DNA of 64,000 bases from Oxalobacteraceae bacterium (lineage in GTDB: Bacteria; Pseudomonadota; Gammaproteobacteria; Burkholderiales; Burkholderiaceae_D), in the NCBI GenBank assembly GCA_013284265.1, contig JABTBR010000002.1:1-64000 (forward strand), written 5' to 3'. How positions within the stretch are numbered: position 1 is the stretch's first letter; every line of letters begins with the position of its first letter. Under the pieces are notes generated by a model. The model searched no databases. It saw nothing but the letters and a program-made list of their open reading frames with translations, and was not told where the DNA came from. A program made the translations under genes and the position numbers. This document shows positions 37,203 through 46,746 of this stretch, one piece after another.

Positions 37203-38477
37203 CTAGCGGCCGAGCCGGAAATTGACCCGCTCCGGCCGGCCCGGCAGCGCCAGGCGCACATCGGCGCGCGGCGCTTCGCTCAGTACCTGACCGCGCCGCA
37301 TCACCATGCGCCGCGCCGCGCGCAGGCGGATCGCCTCGACCGGATCGGCCGCGTCCAGCAGCACCAGATCGGCGTGGCAACCCACCTCCAGGCCATAGCC
37401 GGACAGGCCGAGGATGCGTGCCGGCGTCTCGGTGACGGCGGCGAAGCAGGCGCGCATGCCTTGCTGGCTGGTCATCTGGGCCACGTGCAAGCCCATTTGC
37501 GCCACTTCCAGCATATCGGCCGAGCCCAGGCTATACCAGGGGTCCATCACGCAATCGTGGCCGAAGGCGACGTCGATGCCGGCGGCCAGCATTTCCGGCA
37601 CCCGCGTCATGCCGCGCCGTTTCGGATAGCTGTCGTGGCGGCCCTGCAGCGTGATATTGATGAGCGGATTGGCGATCGCCGCCACGCCCGCCTCGCGGAT
37701 CAGCGGCAGCAGCTTGCTGACATAGTAATTGTCCATCGAATGCATCGACGTCAGGTGCGAGGCGGCCACCCGGCCGTGCAGGCCGAGGCGGTTGCTTTCG
37801 CTGGCCAGGGTTTCGATGTGGCGCGACAGCGGGTCGTCCGACTCGTCGCAATGCATGTCCACGCGCAGGCCCTTGCCTGCCGCGAACTCGCACAGGATGC
37901 GCACCGATTCGGCCCCCTCGGCCATGGTGCGCTCGAAATGGGGAATGCCGCCGACCACGTCCACGCCCATGGCGACGGCACGCTTCAGATTGGCCAGCGC
38001 GCTGGGACTGCGCAGCAGGCCGTCCTGGGGGAAGGCCACCAGTTGCAGATCGATGTAGGGCGCCACCTGGCGCCGCACTTCCAGCAGCGCTTCGACCGCC
38101 AGCAGGCGGTCGTCGCAGATGTCCACATGGGAGCGGATCGCCAACAGGCCGCGCGCCACCGCCCAGTCGCAATACTGCAGCGCGCGCTCGATCAGCGCCT
38201 GCTGGCTCAGTTCGGGTTTCAGCTCGCCCCACAGGGCGATGCCTTCGAGCAGGGTGCCGGACTGGTTCACGCGCGGCAGGCCGTAGCTGAGCGTGGCATC
38301 CATATGGAAGTGGGCGTCGACGAAGGGTGGCGTAATCAAGTCGCCGGCGGCGTCGATTTCCTGGGCGCCGTGCAGCGGCAGCGCCGCGCCGACGGCGGCG
38401 ATGCGGCCGTCTTCGATGGCGAGGTCGATACCCTGGCGCCCGTCGGGCAGGCTGGCGTTACGAATCACTACATCCAT
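37203..38477 (-). CDS. codA: Cytosine deaminase (CodA-like amidohydrolase)
   Basis: A 424-residue metal-dependent amidohydrolase. Metal motif DAHFHMD has His56 and His58. Further hallmarks are DMHCDESDDPLSRH, the catalytic Glu/His region ASHLTSMHSM, NPLINITLQGRHDSYPKRRGMTRVPEML and FGHDCVMDPWYSLGSADML. These closely follow the Escherichia coli CodA pattern as I remember it. It converts cytosine to uracil for pyrimidine salvage; related members act on creatinine or isoguanine. There is no permease (CodB) gene beside it. It follows the DUF2164 gene by 18 bp on the same strand. Confidence 0.88.
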   Translation of the reverse strand: MDVVIRNASLPDGRQGIDLAIEDGRIAAVGAALPLHGAQEIDAAGDLITPPFVDAHFHMDATLSYGLPRVNQSGTLLEGIALWGELKPELSQQALIERALQYCDWAVARGLLAIRSHVDICDDRLLAVEALLEVRRQVAPYIDLQLVAFPQDGLLRSPSALANLKRAVAMGVDVVGGIPHFERTMAEGAESVRILCEFAAGKGLRVDMHCDESDDPLSRHIETLASESNRLGLHGRVAASHLTSMHSMDNYYVSKLLPLIREAGVAAIANPLINITLQGRHDSYPKRRGMTRVPEMLAAGIDVAFGHDCVMDPWYSLGSADMLEVAQMGLHVAQMTSQQGMRACFAAVTETPARILGLSGYGLEVGCHADLVLLDAADPVEAIRLRAARRMVMRRGQVLSEAPRADVRLALPGRPERVNFRLGR

Positions 38478-38495
38478 CGGACACTCCGGTTAGGC

Positions 38496-38747
38496 TTACT
38501 TTTTCTTCCAGTAGGCGAATTCGCTCTCGTAACAGACGGTCTCGATTTCGGCGATCTTGTCCTGCATCGCACTTTGCGCGTCGAGAATGGCTTGATTGTA
38601 GACAGAGGGGCCGATTTCACGCAAACAAAAATCGAGCAGCAGCTTGGCCTTCAGTTCGCCCACCTCTTCGTCCAGGTTGGCGGCGCAATAGCGCTGGATC
38701 GATTCCAGCAGGCGTTGTTCGATGTCTTTATTGAGTTTGATGGCCAT
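38496..38747 (-). CDS. DUF2164 family protein
   Basis: A small 83-residue cytosolic protein, MAIKLNKDIEQRLLESIQRY followed by a DEEVGELKAKLLLDFCLREIGPSVYNQA motif typical of DUF2164. It is mostly helical, acidic and of unknown function. It lies 18 bp before the cytosine deaminase gene and is likely in the same transcript. Confidence 0.85.
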   Translation of the reverse strand: MAIKLNKDIEQRLLESIQRYCAANLDEEVGELKAKLLLDFCLREIGPSVYNQAILDAQSAMQDKIAEIETVCYESEFAYWKKK

Positions 38748-39063
38748 GGTTTCTAATTTGAATCAGTTAATGGTGCGCCGCATTATTTCTACACGGATTT
38801 ATGACGAATTGATGACGAATTGATGATGCAAGGATTGTGGAACTAGCACAACGACGAAATCAGGCTTTGCGCCCGCTCAAACCGCCTGAACGCTTGCAGC
38901 CAGGCCGTTTGCAAGCACATCCAGCATCGATCAGTAGCTGAAAAAATAACTTTCCAAGACCCACTTTCGCCGCTAGAATGCATTTATTGCAGCGCAATAT
39001 AAAATGTGCGGCCGGTTTGGTCGCCCGCGTCCTGCCAGCATTTTAATCGTCTCAGGAGAAACC
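38748..39063. other. Divergent intergenic region, DUF2164 / phasin
   Basis: A 316-bp gene-free gap. It contains the ATTGC-N3-GCAAT dyad at 38986 and a TAATTTGAATCA-type AT-rich stretch near the DUF2164 start. Nothing else is supported. Confidence 0.5.
38986..38998. promoter_or_regulatory. Inverted repeat ATTGC-AGC-GCAAT upstream of the phasin gene
   Basis: A perfect 5-bp dyad, 66 bp before the phasin start, near the expected core promoter. Phasin genes are commonly repressed by PhaR, which recognises GC-containing dyads; that identity is inferred, not shown. Confidence 0.4.
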
Positions 39064-39825
39064 ATGTTTTCGATTACAGAACAGTTTTCCGCAGCCACGA
39101 AATCGCAGTTGGAAGCGCAGCTGAACCTCATCAACACCTTCGCCAGCAAGGCGGTGGAAAGCGCCGAAAAAGTCATCGCGCTCAATATCAGCACCACCAA
39201 GGCCTCGGTTGAAAAAACCTCGACGGCGGCGCGCCAGCTGTTTGAAGTCAAGGACCCGCGCGATTTCTTCACGCTCGGCGCCACCCAGACCCCGAATCTG
39301 GACCATGTGCTGGCCTACAGCCGCCAGCTGTTCAGCATTGCCAGCACCGCCCAGGCCGAGCTGCTGCAGACGGCCAAGGATCAAATCAAAAGCGCCAGCG
39401 CCTCCGCACCTGCGGTTAGCGCTGCGCCTGTCCTGGCCGCCCCAGCGCCAGCCGCCAAAACCGTAAGCGCCCCGGCCAAGGCCGATGTGCCGCCCGTGGT
39501 GGTGGCCGAAAGCGCCCAGCCGGCCAATGAGCCGGTCGCCGCGCCGCCCGCCGCCCCGAAAGCGGCCGCCAAGGCCGAGCACAAAGCCAAGCCGGCCAGC
39601 GAGCCGAAGGCGGTGGTGCAAGCCGTCGCTGAACTGGTCGACGCGCCCGTGACCGCCGCCCCGCCCGCCAAGCCAGCGGCCGCACCGGTGCCGGAAGCGA
39701 AGCCGGTGGAACTGAAATCGGTCACGCCAGCCACCGGCAACGCACCGGCCAAAACCAGCATCGGCCCGGCCGTCAAGGCCGCGCCGGAAGCGTCGCAGGA
39801 TCTGCACAGCAGCAAGAAGAAATAA
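39064..39825 (+). CDS. Phasin family granule-associated protein
   Basis: A 253-residue protein. Residues 1-115 are a phasin domain (MFSITEQFSAATKSQLEAQLN, FASKAVESAEKVIALNISTTK, LFEVKDPRDFFTLGATQTP), which coats polyhydroxyalkanoate granules. Residues about 120-250 are a long Ala/Pro/Lys/Val-rich tail resembling the low-complexity ends of some beta-proteobacterial phasins and histone-like proteins. AGGAGA lies directly before ATG 39064. It indicates that the organism stores polyhydroxybutyrate; no polymerase gene is in the window. Confidence 0.9.
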   Translation: MFSITEQFSAATKSQLEAQLNLINTFASKAVESAEKVIALNISTTKASVEKTSTAARQLFEVKDPRDFFTLGATQTPNLDHVLAYSRQLFSIASTAQAELLQTAKDQIKSASASAPAVSAAPVLAAPAPAAKTVSAPAKADVPPVVVAESAQPANEPVAAPPAAPKAAAKAEHKAKPASEPKAVVQAVAELVDAPVTAAPPAKPAAAPVPEAKPVELKSVTPATGNAPAKTSIGPAVKAAPEASQDLHSSKKK

Positions 39826-39931
39826 GGCAGATGCCGCCAGCGCGGCATCGTCAGGAGCAACGCAACGAAGCAGTACAGCAACACGGTGGACAGTCGTAAC
39901 TCCATGCATTACAGCAACACCGCATCACAGT

Positions 39932-39959
39932 AAAACAGCGAACTCCGGTTCGCTGTTTT
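39932..39959 (+). terminator. Rho-independent terminator downstream of phasin
   Basis: A perfect 12-bp stem AAAACAGCGAAC / GTTCGCTGTTTT with a four-base loop, ending in TTTTCGTTT. It serves the phasin transcript and can work from either side. Confidence 0.82.
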
Positions 39960-39970
39960 CGTTTACACGG

Positions 39971-40107
39971 CGAAGACAGCACTGCTGTACGGCAAGGAGC
40001 TACAACGCCGCCGCGGTCTTTTTACTCCAAAATGAGCGCAGCTAGGCGTAGCGACGAAGACAGTACGGCTGTACGGCAAGGAGCTACAACGACGCTGCGG
40101 TCTTTTT
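39971..40107. repeat. Two 53-bp direct repeats, 84 bp apart
   Basis: Copies at 39971-40023 and 40055-40107 share CGAAGACAG, GCTGTACGGCAAGGAGCTAC and GCGGTCTTTTT with a few differences. Both contain a short TGTAC-centred dyad. The minus strand stays open across them and encodes a repeated peptide (RRCSSLPYS), but this is only the DNA repeat translated. With the terminator they account for the 353-bp gap between phasin and the exporter. Confidence 0.75.
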
Positions 40108-40178
40108 GGAACATGCTGTATCCTAGCGGACTCCCCGCCTGCGGCTATCCCGACAGGCGAAACAAGCAAGGATAAGTC

Positions 40179-41930
40179 ATGAGTTTATCGAGGCTGATTG
40201 GCGGTTTCGTCCGCCAGCATGCGCGCGCCTATATCGAAGCCGGCGCCATGCTGGCCGGTGTGGCCGGGCTCAGCATTTGGGTGCCGCGCAAGGTCGGCGC
40301 CATGATCGACGGCCTGGCCGCGCACCAGCTCGGCGGCAACGCCCTGCTGCTGGAAATCGGCCAGTTGCTGCTGATCGGCGTGGCCATCTATTTTCTGCGC
40401 GTGGGCTGGCGCCAGGTGCTGTTCGCCGCCGCCTACCAGTTGGGCGTGTCGCTGCGCACCCGCCTCTATGACCGCCTGGCGCGCCAGGGACCGGCTTTCT
40501 ACCAGCGCCAGCGCACCGGCGACCTGATGGCGCTGGCCACCAACGATATCGACGCGATTGAAATGGCGGCCGGCGAGGCGATGCTGGCCGGTTTCGATGG
40601 CAGCCTGACCCTGGTGATGGTGCTGGGCGTGATGCTGCTGGGCGTGGACTGGCGCCTGGCCAGCATCGCCCTGCTGCCCTTTCCGCTGATGGCGCTGGCG
40701 TTCTGGCGCATCTCCAGCCATATCCATACCGCCTCCAGCGATTCGCTCAAGCGCTTCAGCGCCCTCAACGACCATGTACAGGAAACCCTGTCCGGCGTGC
40801 GCACCCTGCGCGCGCTGGGCCTGGAACAGCGCAGCGCCAAACAATTCGCCGAACTGGCCGGGCATGCCTCGGACGCCAGCCTGCGCGCCCAATGCTGGGA
40901 AGCGGCCTATGAACCGGCCGTCGGCCTGACCCTGACCGCGGCCAGCGCGCTGACCCTGGGCCTGGGCGGCTATCTGGTATGGCAAGAGCAGCTGACCATA
41001 GGCGCGCTGACCAGCTTCACCATGTATCTGGGCCAGCTGATCTGGCCGATGTTCGCGGCCGGCTGGGTACTGTCGCTGATCGAACGGGGCCGCGCCGCCT
41101 ATGCGCGCCTGCAACCGATGCTCGAGGCGCCGCTGGCGATCGACGACCATGGCACCCTGAGCGAACTAAAGCCCGGCGCGCTGACGCTGGACCAGGCCAG
41201 CTACAGCTACGCCGCCGAAGGCACGCCGGCGCTGCGCGACATCACACTGACGCTGCAGCCGGGCCAGACGCTCGGCCTGGTCGGCCCCACCGGCTGCGGC
41301 AAGTCGACCTTGCTGCGCCTGCTGCTGCGCCAGCTGACGCCCACGGCGGGCAGCGTGCGCTGGTCGGGCCAGCCGCTCGATGCCTACACGCTGGCCACGC
41401 TGCGCGCGGCGATCAGCTGGGTGCCGCAGGAATCCTTCCTGTTCTCGGCCACCATCGCCGAAAACATCGCGCTGGCGCGGCCCGGCGCGAGCCGCGCCGA
41501 AGTCGAGCACGCGGCCACGCTGGCGGCGATCCACGACGACATCCTGCAATTCCCGGCCGGCTATGAGACCGAAGTGGGCGAAAAAGGCATCACCCTGTCC
41601 GGCGGCCAGCGCCAGCGCGTGGCGATTGCCCGCGCCCTGCTGGCCGATAACGATCTGCTGCTGCTCGACGATGCCCTGTCGGCCGTCGATACCGGCACCG
41701 AAACGCGCATCCTGCGCCACCTGGAACAGCTGCGCCAGCAGCGTCCGGGCCGCAGCGCCATCATCGCCAGCCACCGTCTCAGCGCGGTGGTCGACGCCGA
41801 CCTGATCGTGGTGCTGCGCGACGGCCGCATCACCGAAACCGGCAGCCACGAACAACTGCTGGCCCACGACGGCTGGTATGCCAGCCAGTGGCGCTATCAA
41901 CAACTGGAGGCCAGCCTCGATGCTCTCTAA
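40179..41930 (+). CDS. mdlA: ABC exporter half-transporter, MdlA-like
   Basis: A 583-residue fused permease/ATPase. Six hydrophobic segments (residues about 20-300) form the type-I exporter membrane domain. The ATPase has Walker A GPTGCGKST, signature LSGGQRQRVAIARAL and Walker B LLLLDDALSAVD, in which Asp replaces the usual catalytic Glu. That is the degenerate site expected of one half of a heterodimeric exporter, and MdlA proteins share it. It overlaps mdlB by 11 bases. The substrate is unknown; lipids or drugs are typical for the family. Confidence 0.9.
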   Translation: MSLSRLIGGFVRQHARAYIEAGAMLAGVAGLSIWVPRKVGAMIDGLAAHQLGGNALLLEIGQLLLIGVAIYFLRVGWRQVLFAAAYQLGVSLRTRLYDRLARQGPAFYQRQRTGDLMALATNDIDAIEMAAGEAMLAGFDGSLTLVMVLGVMLLGVDWRLASIALLPFPLMALAFWRISSHIHTASSDSLKRFSALNDHVQETLSGVRTLRALGLEQRSAKQFAELAGHASDASLRAQCWEAAYEPAVGLTLTAASALTLGLGGYLVWQEQLTIGALTSFTMYLGQLIWPMFAAGWVLSLIERGRAAYARLQPMLEAPLAIDDHGTLSELKPGALTLDQASYSYAAEGTPALRDITLTLQPGQTLGLVGPTGCGKSTLLRLLLRQLTPTAGSVRWSGQPLDAYTLATLRAAISWVPQESFLFSATIAENIALARPGASRAEVEHAATLAAIHDDILQFPAGYETEVGEKGITLSGGQRQRVAIARALLADNDLLLLDDALSAVDTGTETRILRHLEQLRQQRPGRSAIIASHRLSAVVDADLIVVLRDGRITETGSHEQLLAHDGWYASQWRYQQLEASLDAL

Positions 41931-43788
41931 GCCAGACGAAACCTCCCCGCGCCGCCAGACCGCGCAGGCCTTTGCCCTGCTGCGCCGCGCGGCCCTGCCC
42001 GACCAGCACCATCTGCTGTGGGCCATCCTGTGGCTGGTGCTGGCCGCCGCGCTGGAAGTCAGTGGCCCCATCATGGGCAAGGCCCTGATCGACCAGCATC
42101 TGCTGCCGCACCACCTGGACTGGCCGCGCATGGCGCTGCTGCTGGGCGGCCTGCTGCTGACCGGCTGGATCGCCAGCGGCCTGCGCTACCTGCAGCTGGT
42201 GCGCCTGTCCGGCCTGGCGATGCGCTCGGTGCAGCGCCTGCGCGAAACCGTGTACGGCCATGTGCTGCGCCTGCCGATGGCCTTCTTCGACCGCGCCATC
42301 ACCGGCCAGCTGGTGTCGCGCGTGACCAACGATACCGAAGCGGTCAAGAGCCTGTACGTACAGGTGCTGTTCGTGATCCTCGACAGCTCGATCGTGTTGA
42401 TCGGCACCGTCGCGGCGATGGCCTGGCTGGACTGGCATTTGATGCTGATCGTGGTGGCGCTGCTGCCGGCGGTGCTGCTGATCGTCTGGCTGTACCAGCG
42501 CTGGAGCGCGCCGGCCGTGACGCGCGCGCGCGCGCTGCGCAGCGACATCAATGGCCAGATGGCCGAGTCGATCGGCGGCATGAGCGTGCTGCAGGCGAAT
42601 AACGCGGAAGCCCGCTTCGCGGCGCGCTTCGGCGCCACCAATACCCAGCACTACCACGCGCGCATGTCCGAACTGCGCGCCAACGCCTGGCTGCTGCGGC
42701 CCGCGCTGGACATGCTCAATATCGTGCTGCTGGCGGCGGTGATCTTCGTATTCGGCCAGCGCGAGATGACGGCCACCGAAGTGGGCGTGCTGTATGCCTT
42801 CATCAGCTACATCGCGCGCGTGATCGAGCCGCTGATCCAGATCACCATGCAGTTCAGCCAGTTGCAGCAATCGGTGGTGGCCAGCGCGCGCGTGGCCACG
42901 CTGCTGGAGGAGGCGGGCGCCATGGAACATCAGGCCGGCGCGGCCAGCGTCGGCGCCGCCGGCATCGACGCTGCCGCCGGTGCCCGCGCGGCCGCCGCCA
43001 GGGCCAGCGCCGGTATCGCCACCAGCACGCTGAGCGCGGCGCACGCCGCCTCCGACCTGCCCGCGGTGTCGATCCGCCAGCTGTCCTTCGCCTACAATCC
43101 CGGCCAGACCGTGCTGCACGATCTGACGCTGGACATTCCGCAAGGCGCCTTCTGCGGCATCGTCGGCCACACCGGCAGCGGCAAGTCCACGCTGCTGTCG
43201 CTGCTGCTGCGCTTCTATCCCGCGCCCAAGGGCAGCATCCGCATGCACGGCATCGCCCTGGACGACATCGGCAACGCGCAGTTCCGCGCCGACGTGGGCC
43301 TGGTGCCGCAAGACCCCTTCCTGCTGGCCGCGTCCGCGCGCGAGAACATCGACATGGGCCGCGGCCTGTCGCAGCAGGCCATCGAAACGGCGGCCCGCGC
43401 CGCCCACGCGCACGATTTCATCCTGGCGCTGGAACAGGGTTACGACACCGAACTGGGCGAAGGCGGTTCGCGCCTGTCGGTGGGCCAGAAACAGCTGATC
43501 GCGATCGCGCGCGCGCTGGCCGGCCAGCCGCGCATCCTGCTGCTGGACGAGGCGACCTCGCACATCGACAGCCAGACCGAGCAAATCGTGCAAACGGCGC
43601 TCGACGAGCTGCGCGGGCGCGTCACCATCATCGCCATCGCGCACCGGCTCTCGACCATCCGCGCGGCCGACCGCATCATCGTGCTCAACCACGGCCGCAT
43701 CGCCGAATCCGGGCCGCACGAGAAACTGATGCAAATCGATCAAGGCCTGTATCAGCGCCTCTACCTGCTGCAGCAGCTGGCCGCATGA
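41920..43788 (+). CDS. mdlB: ABC exporter half-transporter, MdlB-like
   Basis: A 622-residue partner of the preceding gene. Membrane domain at residues about 30-330, then an Ala/Gly-rich linker (about 335-370, AGAASVGAAGIDAAAGARAA) and an ATPase with Walker A GHTGSGKST, altered signature LSVGQKQLIAIARAL and Walker B RILLLDEATSHID with the catalytic Glu. The altered signature here and the Asp in MdlA together predict one working and one weakened ATP site. ATG 41920 lies within the end of mdlA. The gene is followed by a terminator. Confidence 0.9.
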   Translation: MLSKPDETSPRRQTAQAFALLRRAALPDQHHLLWAILWLVLAAALEVSGPIMGKALIDQHLLPHHLDWPRMALLLGGLLLTGWIASGLRYLQLVRLSGLAMRSVQRLRETVYGHVLRLPMAFFDRAITGQLVSRVTNDTEAVKSLYVQVLFVILDSSIVLIGTVAAMAWLDWHLMLIVVALLPAVLLIVWLYQRWSAPAVTRARALRSDINGQMAESIGGMSVLQANNAEARFAARFGATNTQHYHARMSELRANAWLLRPALDMLNIVLLAAVIFVFGQREMTATEVGVLYAFISYIARVIEPLIQITMQFSQLQQSVVASARVATLLEEAGAMEHQAGAASVGAAGIDAAAGARAAAARASAGIATSTLSAAHAASDLPAVSIRQLSFAYNPGQTVLHDLTLDIPQGAFCGIVGHTGSGKSTLLSLLLRFYPAPKGSIRMHGIALDDIGNAQFRADVGLVPQDPFLLAASARENIDMGRGLSQQAIETAARAAHAHDFILALEQGYDTELGEGGSRLSVGQKQLIAIARALAGQPRILLLDEATSHIDSQTEQIVQTALDELRGRVTIIAIAHRLSTIRAADRIIVLNHGRIAESGPHEKLMQIDQGLYQRLYLLQQLAA

Positions 43789-43872
43789 GTATCCCTGCAA
43801 TCCCTTGCCTTTGAGTATAGACAGGCAGCCAAGTAATCTTGAAAGGATAGCAAAAGCGGCAATCGCATTGCT

Positions 43873-43900
43873 AAAAAAGCACAGAAAACTGTGCGCTTTT
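43873..43900 (+). terminator. Terminator after mdlAB
   Basis: AAAAAAGCACAG pairs with CTGTGCGCTTTT around AAAA, with a short T-run. It ends the exporter operon before the diguanylate cyclase gene. Confidence 0.7.
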
Positions 43901-44003
43901 CCATAAAAAATCCGCCTGCGGTGGGATTTCTCGCCTGCAACAAGAATATAATTTGCCTTACACTTTGCGCAAAATTTGTGCAGTGCAAACAAGGGGCGGG
44001 ACG

Positions 44004-46118
<2,115 letters not shown>

Positions 46119-46121
46119 CAG

Positions 46122-46222
46122 CAAACCCACTGCGTAACCCTGGGGTCTGACCCGACGGGTCAGACCCCGGCTCTTTGCCGTGGGTTTTAAGCGAGCCGGC
46201 GGCACCTTTGCTTTGGGTTCAA
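46122..46222. repeat. Dispersed palindromic intergenic repeat, copy 6 (short form plus half-unit)
   Basis: AAACCCACTGCGTAACCC, core GGGGTCTGACCCGACGGGTC, CCCGGCTCTTTGCCGTGGGTTTT. A decayed half-unit (GGCACCTTTGCTTTGGGTTC) and TGCCGGCGGCCCGCTAAC follow. It lies between convergent genes. Confidence 0.9.
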
Positions 46223-46256
46223 GTTACTGCCGGCGGCCCGCTAACTATTCCCAGCC

Positions 46257-46589
46257 TTACTTGTTCTCGCGCGCCTTCTCCTGGATTTTTTCTCCCGCCC
46301 GTTCGATCTTCTTGCCCGCCGTTTCGGCCGCCTGGTTCAGTTCATGGCTGGCCTCGCCGGTGGCCTTGTTGATCTTGTCGCTGGTTTCCTTGGCCGCATC
46401 CTGAATCTGCTGGTTGGCCTGCTCGGCCGCGCGGGTCAGGTCGCGCCCGGCCTTGTCGGTGGCCTGGTCTATCCGGCGCCCCACCTGCTCGGCCGGGCCG
46501 GCATTGACGACATCGTCTTGCTTCTTGTGGCAGCCGGCCAGCAGCACACCGCAAGCGAGCACGGCCACCAGGTACTGAGCTGATTTCAT
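46257..46589 (-). CDS. Small helical lipoprotein
   Basis: A 110-residue exported lipoprotein: signal KSAQYLVAVLACGVLLAGC with a clear lipobox. The mature part is almost entirely a charged amphipathic helix with an approximately 11-residue rhythm (ATDKAGRDLTRAAEQANQQI, DKINKATGEASHELNQAAE, AGKKIERAGEKIQEKA). This resembles apolipoprotein/LEA-like repeats often linked to stress or envelope stability. Function unknown. It has its own promoter region and no operon partner. Confidence 0.78.
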   Translation of the reverse strand: MKSAQYLVAVLACGVLLAGCHKKQDDVVNAGPAEQVGRRIDQATDKAGRDLTRAAEQANQQIQDAAKETSDKINKATGEASHELNQAAETAGKKIERAGEKIQEKARENK

Positions 46590-46746
46590 CGTCTTCTCCT
46601 GTTACACATCAAGGTTGATAATCTTGCAGCCAGCATACACTTCCTGCGCGCCGGCAGCGCACGACATAGATCAAAATCCCGGTTGACACCGGCGCCGGGA
46701 ATCCGCACAATAGAACGACCGTTCACTTTTATAGAAGAGGCAAGCC

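Noticed and set aside
39963..40169. Short minus-strand ORF with a duplicated RRCSSLPYS peptide
   Set aside because: The peptide repeat is just the translation of the two 53-bp DNA repeats; no ribosome site or family support.
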